From Candidatus Dormiibacterota bacterium (GTDB lineage Bacteria > Chloroflexota > Dormibacteria > Dormibacterales > Dormibacteraceae): a stretch of 9,174 bases of DNA. The notes beneath the pieces are model-generated. The model ran no database searches. It was not told where the DNA came from and saw nothing but the letters and a program-made list of their open reading frames with translations. Shown piece by piece: positions 7,301 through 9,174 of this stretch; position 1 is the first letter of the stretch; each line of letters begins with the position of its first letter. Both the position numbers and the translations under genes were made by a program. Location: assembly GCA_955652585.1 (NCBI GenBank), contig CATPBF010000130.1, forward strand, positions 1-9,174. The letters run 5' to 3'.

Positions 7301-8312
7301 CTCCCTGCGGGAGTCGGTGGGGGGTCGTCTCGAGCTCCGGCTGAACGACCCCACCGAGTCGGCGGTCAATCGCAAGGCAGCCGAAAACGTGCCCAAGGGT
7401 CTGCCCGGCAGGGGCATCACGGTCGACAGCCTCCACTTTCAAACAGCGCTTCCGCGCATCGACGGCAGCGTCGACGTCCTGGACCAGCAGCGGGGTCTCG
7501 AGGAACTTGTCGCCGGGGTCTCCGCAGCCTGGAGCGGCCCGCACGCGCGGCCGGTGCTCGTACTGCCGCGGTTGATCGAGATCGCCGATCTACCCAAGGC
7601 GCGCAAAGGAGGCCAGGGCGGAGTGCCTATCGGCGTCTCGGAGCGGGACCTCGGTGTTGTGCGCCTCGACATGGTGGCCGGCGATCCGCACTTTCTGGTC
7701 TTTGGAGACGTCGAATCGGGCAAGACCAATTTCCTGCGCACGTTCCTGCGTGGACTCATGTCTGGGCGTGCCTCCACCGATATCCAGGTCTTGGTGGTTG
7801 ACTATCGCCGGACGTTGCTGGGCGTGGTGCCACCCGAATACCTGCTCGGATATGCGGGCGCGGAGCCGGCCGCTTCCGCCCAGCTGGCCGAGACCGTGCA
7901 GGTGCTCACGCGCAGACTGCCTCCCGCCGACCTTTCGATCGAGCGCCTGCGGGCGCGGAACTGGTGGCATGGTCCCGAGGTCTATGTCGTGGCGGACGAC
8001 TACGACCTCGTGGCCGCGCCAGGCGGCAACCCGCTGCTTCCGCTGCTCCCACTTCTGGCCCAGGCCAAGGACGTCGGCCTCCACGTCCTGCTGGCAAGAC
8101 GAACTGGCGGCGCGAGTCGCGGCATCCTGGAGCAGCTCATGCTCCGCCTACGCGAGCTGGGGACGCCCGGTCTCCTGCTGAGCGGCGATCCCCAGGAGGG
8201 GGCCATTCTCGGGTCGTCCCGGAGCGGACCGCAGCCGCCCGGCAGAGGCTTGCTGGTGAGGCGCCACGAGCGGCCGTCGCTGATACAGGTCGCTTTCAGC
8301 GAGGCTGGGTGA
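4395..8312 (+). CDS. eccC: EccC-type T7SS motor ATPase (triple FtsK/SpoIIIE domains)
   Basis: This 1305-residue protein is the motor that recognises WXG100 substrates and drives export. The N-terminus has the EccC signature (VRRPARLRPPPVPEGQITL), then two membrane helices (about 46-64 and 69-90), then a stalk domain. ATPase 1 has Walker A GATGSGKSE (483-491), KGGAAF after the next strand, and Walker B LVLVDEFGE with Asp596-Glu597, so it looks catalytically complete. ATPase 2 has Walker A GASLTGKTT (817-825) but VIDN at Asp927, without the glutamate. ATPase 3 has GDVESGKTN (1104-1112) and VVADDYD (Asp1201-Asp1202), again no canonical DE. Degenerate second and third sites are usual in EccC, where they act in substrate binding and regulation. 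It is one continuous chain, not split into EccCa/EccCb. Start ATG 4395 lacks a ribosome site but precedes the conserved N-terminus closely. Its 3' end overlaps the opposing small gene by 17 bp. Confidence 0.96.
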   Translation: MTTTAGSPTQLVRRPARLRPPPVPEGQITLSAPPRVDSTPAGAAGWLQYLFPVVGSLGGLLFIVNNPKPLFVASGLFFMLSSIGMGVGMGVQQRLTARRRTYAARAKYLEYLGTLRSDLQSTAAAQRSSSAWRYPAPEALLALIRSPARLWERRPGDADFLLLRLGEGPQPLAKPVGILVEDGPAQASDPVCVSAADELIRAYGSVADDAIGVDLRSARVLSVLGPRAARLDLARALCCQLAVLHAPEEVRLLLCATSTEAPDWEWIKWLPHLRGAQDGADGHSSAEPVADPAVLDSIVSSRAAHARKVQAGADLLDSGPWLVVVADGVLPTPEAVSLLRRVPSRTTLVVLGGSPAEEPNEVDMRVRVTSGRLRVEHLGAPDPPADGRADGMGPRSAEAVARRLAPLRLSEEPGARLADTISLTGLLGVGDVGALDPALAWRRRPLSEILRVPIGVSSDGEAVVLDLKESALGGDGPHGLVIGATGSGKSELLRTIVTGLALTHAPDLLAFVLADFKGGAAFAGLQELPHVAGLITNLANDLAMVDRMHAALFGEIRRRQELLRSAGNLASLRDYQHRLAEGQALAPLPYLLVLVDEFGELLASRPDFIDLFVAVGRLGRSLGMHLLLSSQQLDEGRLRGLEGHLSYRIAMRTFSAAESRIVLGVPDAYELPPIPGSAYLKVGTTVYKRFRAALVSQAYSPPDESDAGPPRPREFRLTNGAQSSRATVQDPDAQTGPSLLDVVVPHLRDAAARAHQIWLPPLEPRVALDAILSSPPRPGSRGTLSVPIGLVDKPAEQKRDVLVADLSASAGHLLVVGASLTGKTTLLKTLVASFALTHTPLEAQFYCIDYGGGGLSALAGLPHVGGVAGRQDAELVMRTVTSVSALVDEREAQFKAAGIDSLEALRSRRGKGDLDGDGWADVFLVIDNWPALRQDFEELEAPLQEIAARGLGYGVHLVMTANRWVDVRSSLRESVGGRLELRLNDPTESAVNRKAAENVPKGLPGRGITVDSLHFQTALPRIDGSVDVLDQQRGLEELVAGVSAAWSGPHARPVLVLPRLIEIADLPKARKGGQGGVPIGVSERDLGVVRLDMVAGDPHFLVFGDVESGKTNFLRTFLRGLMSGRASTDIQVLVVDYRRTLLGVVPPEYLLGYAGAEPAASAQLAETVQVLTRRLPPADLSIERLRARNWWHGPEVYVVADDYDLVAAPGGNPLLPLLPLLAQAKDVGLHVLLARRTGGASRGILEQLMLRLRELGTPGLLLSGDPQEGAILGSSRSGPQPPGRGLLVRRHERPSLIQVAFSEAG

Positions 8313-8496
8313 GAGCGATCACAGCCATGATCAGGGCGACTCCAACTGTGATCGCCATCCCCGCCGCCAGCTGAGCCCTGGCCGAGAGCCCGGCCGCCCG
8401 GGGCGATGCCTCGGACCCCAGCCGGAAGGCGGAAGTGACTCGACGGCGGCGATCGGCCTCGACCTCCAATGCGTCCTCGGGACTCAACTCGGTCAT
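8296..8496 (-). CDS. Small single-pass (C-terminally anchored) membrane protein, unknown function
   Basis: This is a 66-residue protein. The N-terminal half is charged and soluble, acidic first (TELSPEDALEVEAD), then basic (RRRRV at 16-20). Residues about 42-63 form one membrane helix (AQLAAGMAITVGVALIMAVI) ending four residues before the C-terminus. No family is recognised. The acidic-basic-helix layout, the lack of a good alternative frame, and a 59 bp divergent gap to the next gene support a real gene. Start ATG 8496 has no clear ribosome site. It lies between eccC and the EspI-like gene, so a T7SS accessory role is likely by context only. Its last 17 bp overlap the end of eccC on the other strand. 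Confidence 0.6.
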   Translation of the reverse strand: MTELSPEDALEVEADRRRRVTSAFRLGSEASPRAAGLSARAQLAAGMAITVGVALIMAVIALTQPR

Positions 8497-8555
8497 GGCA
8501 ACGTGAGGCTACAGGGGTGGGCACTGTTCGCGGAACCACCGTTTAAGCTCGTTCC
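8497..8555. promoter_or_regulatory. Short divergent intergenic region
   Basis: These 59 bp lie between two divergent start codons and should hold at least one promoter. An AT-richer GTTTAAGC (8541-8548) is the only -10-like sequence for the rightward gene and would leave almost no leader. No convincing -35 elements, Shine-Dalgarno sequences or inverted repeats are visible. Confidence 0.25.
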
Positions 8556-9174
8556 ATGCGACTGACAAGCGCAGACGGCCGATGGTGGTGGGACGGCCAC
8601 TCCTGGCAGCCGCTGCCACAGCAGGCGGATGCCGAAGCCCGCGACCCGGCGGCGGTGGCTGGACCGCCTCCTCCCGCCGCGCCGTGGGAAGGGGTCGTCG
8701 CAAGCGCTGACGGAGCCCCGAAGTTCATGCCTGGTCGGTACGCCAGGCCGCGAACGGAGGCGCCCGGCAGTGGGATCGCGCGCCGGCTCTATGAGCTGAG
8801 CCGCGGCCGCATCAACCTCGGCCCGAGCGCCGAGGAGCTGCGTCACGCGCGACTGCTCGACATGGCCCGAACGCCTGCCGTCGATCCCCCGGCGCACATC
8901 GCCGTGGCTTCTGCGAAAGGCGGGGTGGGCAAGTCCACGATGGCGCTGCTGATCGCAAGCAAGATGGGGCTGCTGCGGACCGACCGGATCATCGCGGTGG
9001 AATGCAACCCTCACCACGGAACTTTTCGCAGCCGCGTGAGGACCCATCACGACCGTTCCATCAAGGATCTAATCGACTTCCTGGACAGCTCTGAGGTGGA
9101 ACGCGACCAGGACCTGACGCTGCCGATGCTGCATCGGTTCACGACCCACGTGCCCGAATCGCGCCTCGAGGTGA
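8556..9174 (+). CDS. EspI-like T7SS-associated MinD/ParA-family ATPase (partial, runs off right edge)
   Basis: 206 codons are visible from ATG 8556, with no stop. Residues 5-21 (SADGRWWWDGHSWQPLP) are a short Trp-rich motif resembling the DUF2510-type W-W-DG-x-x-W modules of actinobacterial proteins. A second, weaker copy of its start, ASADGAPKF, occurs at 49-57. A proline-rich linker and a basic segment (RRLYELSRGRINLGPSAEEL, 76-95) match the region before the ATPase in EspI-type proteins of ESX loci. The P-loop is intact, KGGVGKST (121-128), with both the signature lysine and the P-loop lysine. The next strand reads IIAVECNPHHGTF, where the usual VDxNP/VDxDP aspartate is Glu. Then RTHHDRSIKDLIDFL follows the EspI pattern. 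In mycobacteria EspI regulates ESX-1 in response to ATP; a similar accessory role is inferred. No Shine-Dalgarno is visible. Confidence 0.85.
   Translation, partial: MRLTSADGRWWWDGHSWQPLPQQADAEARDPAAVAGPPPPAAPWEGVVASADGAPKFMPGRYARPRTEAPGSGIARRLYELSRGRINLGPSAEELRHARLLDMARTPAVDPPAHIAVASAKGGVGKSTMALLIASKMGLLRTDRIIAVECNPHHGTFRSRVRTHHDRSIKDLIDFLDSSEVERDQDLTLPMLHRFTTHVPESRLEV

Noticed and set aside
6714..7544. 276-codon minus-strand ORF inside eccC
   Set aside because: Antisense to the second ATPase domain, with no recognisable domain.

Overview
This window carries a type VII secretion (T7SS/ESX-like) locus with seven complete or near-complete genes and two that run off the ends. The DNA is GC-rich by eye but less extreme at third codon positions than Streptomyces. 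EccC and EccD are of the actinobacterial (mycobacterial ESX) kind, not the Bacillus YukAB/EssB kind. The host is therefore probably an actinobacterium or another high-GC Terrabacteria lineage with ESX-like systems, such as some Chloroflexota or Dormibacterota. The lineage cannot be fixed from this window.

Layout. Positions 1-1770 hold a leftward substrate operon: two tandem WXG100 proteins (1770-1447 and 1445-1149), then a WXG100-like export-domain protein (1098-520). Coupled to the last by an ATGA overlap is a second ORF (523 to beyond position 1) that ends in a VHH-containing, probably nuclease, toxin domain. Diverging from it, 1874-3004 encodes a ubiquitin-like (YukD/EccD-N-like) domain fused to a MinD-type domain whose P-loop lysine is missing. 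Next, on the minus strand, is EccD (4304-2997; ubiquitin-like domain plus about 11 membrane helices). Diverging from EccD is EccC (4395-8312), the 1305-residue motor with two N-terminal membrane helices and three FtsK/SpoIIIE ATPase domains. A 66-residue protein with one C-terminal membrane helix lies leftward (8496-8296). Diverging from it is an EspI-like MinD-family ATPase with an intact P-loop (8556 to the right edge).

Working model (inference). EccC and EccD form the membrane motor and channel core. The WXG100 pair is a co-secreted heterodimer, and the split 1098-to-1 protein is a polymorphic toxin substrate. The two MinD-like proteins, one degenerate and one intact, may form an accessory regulatory or positioning module. 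EccB, EccE and the mycosin protease are not in the window, nor is an immunity gene, which would be expected to the left of position 1. No tRNA, rRNA, insertion sequence, CRISPR or long non-coding stretch is visible. The three largest gaps (1771-1873, 4305-4394, 8497-8555) are all divergent promoter regions.
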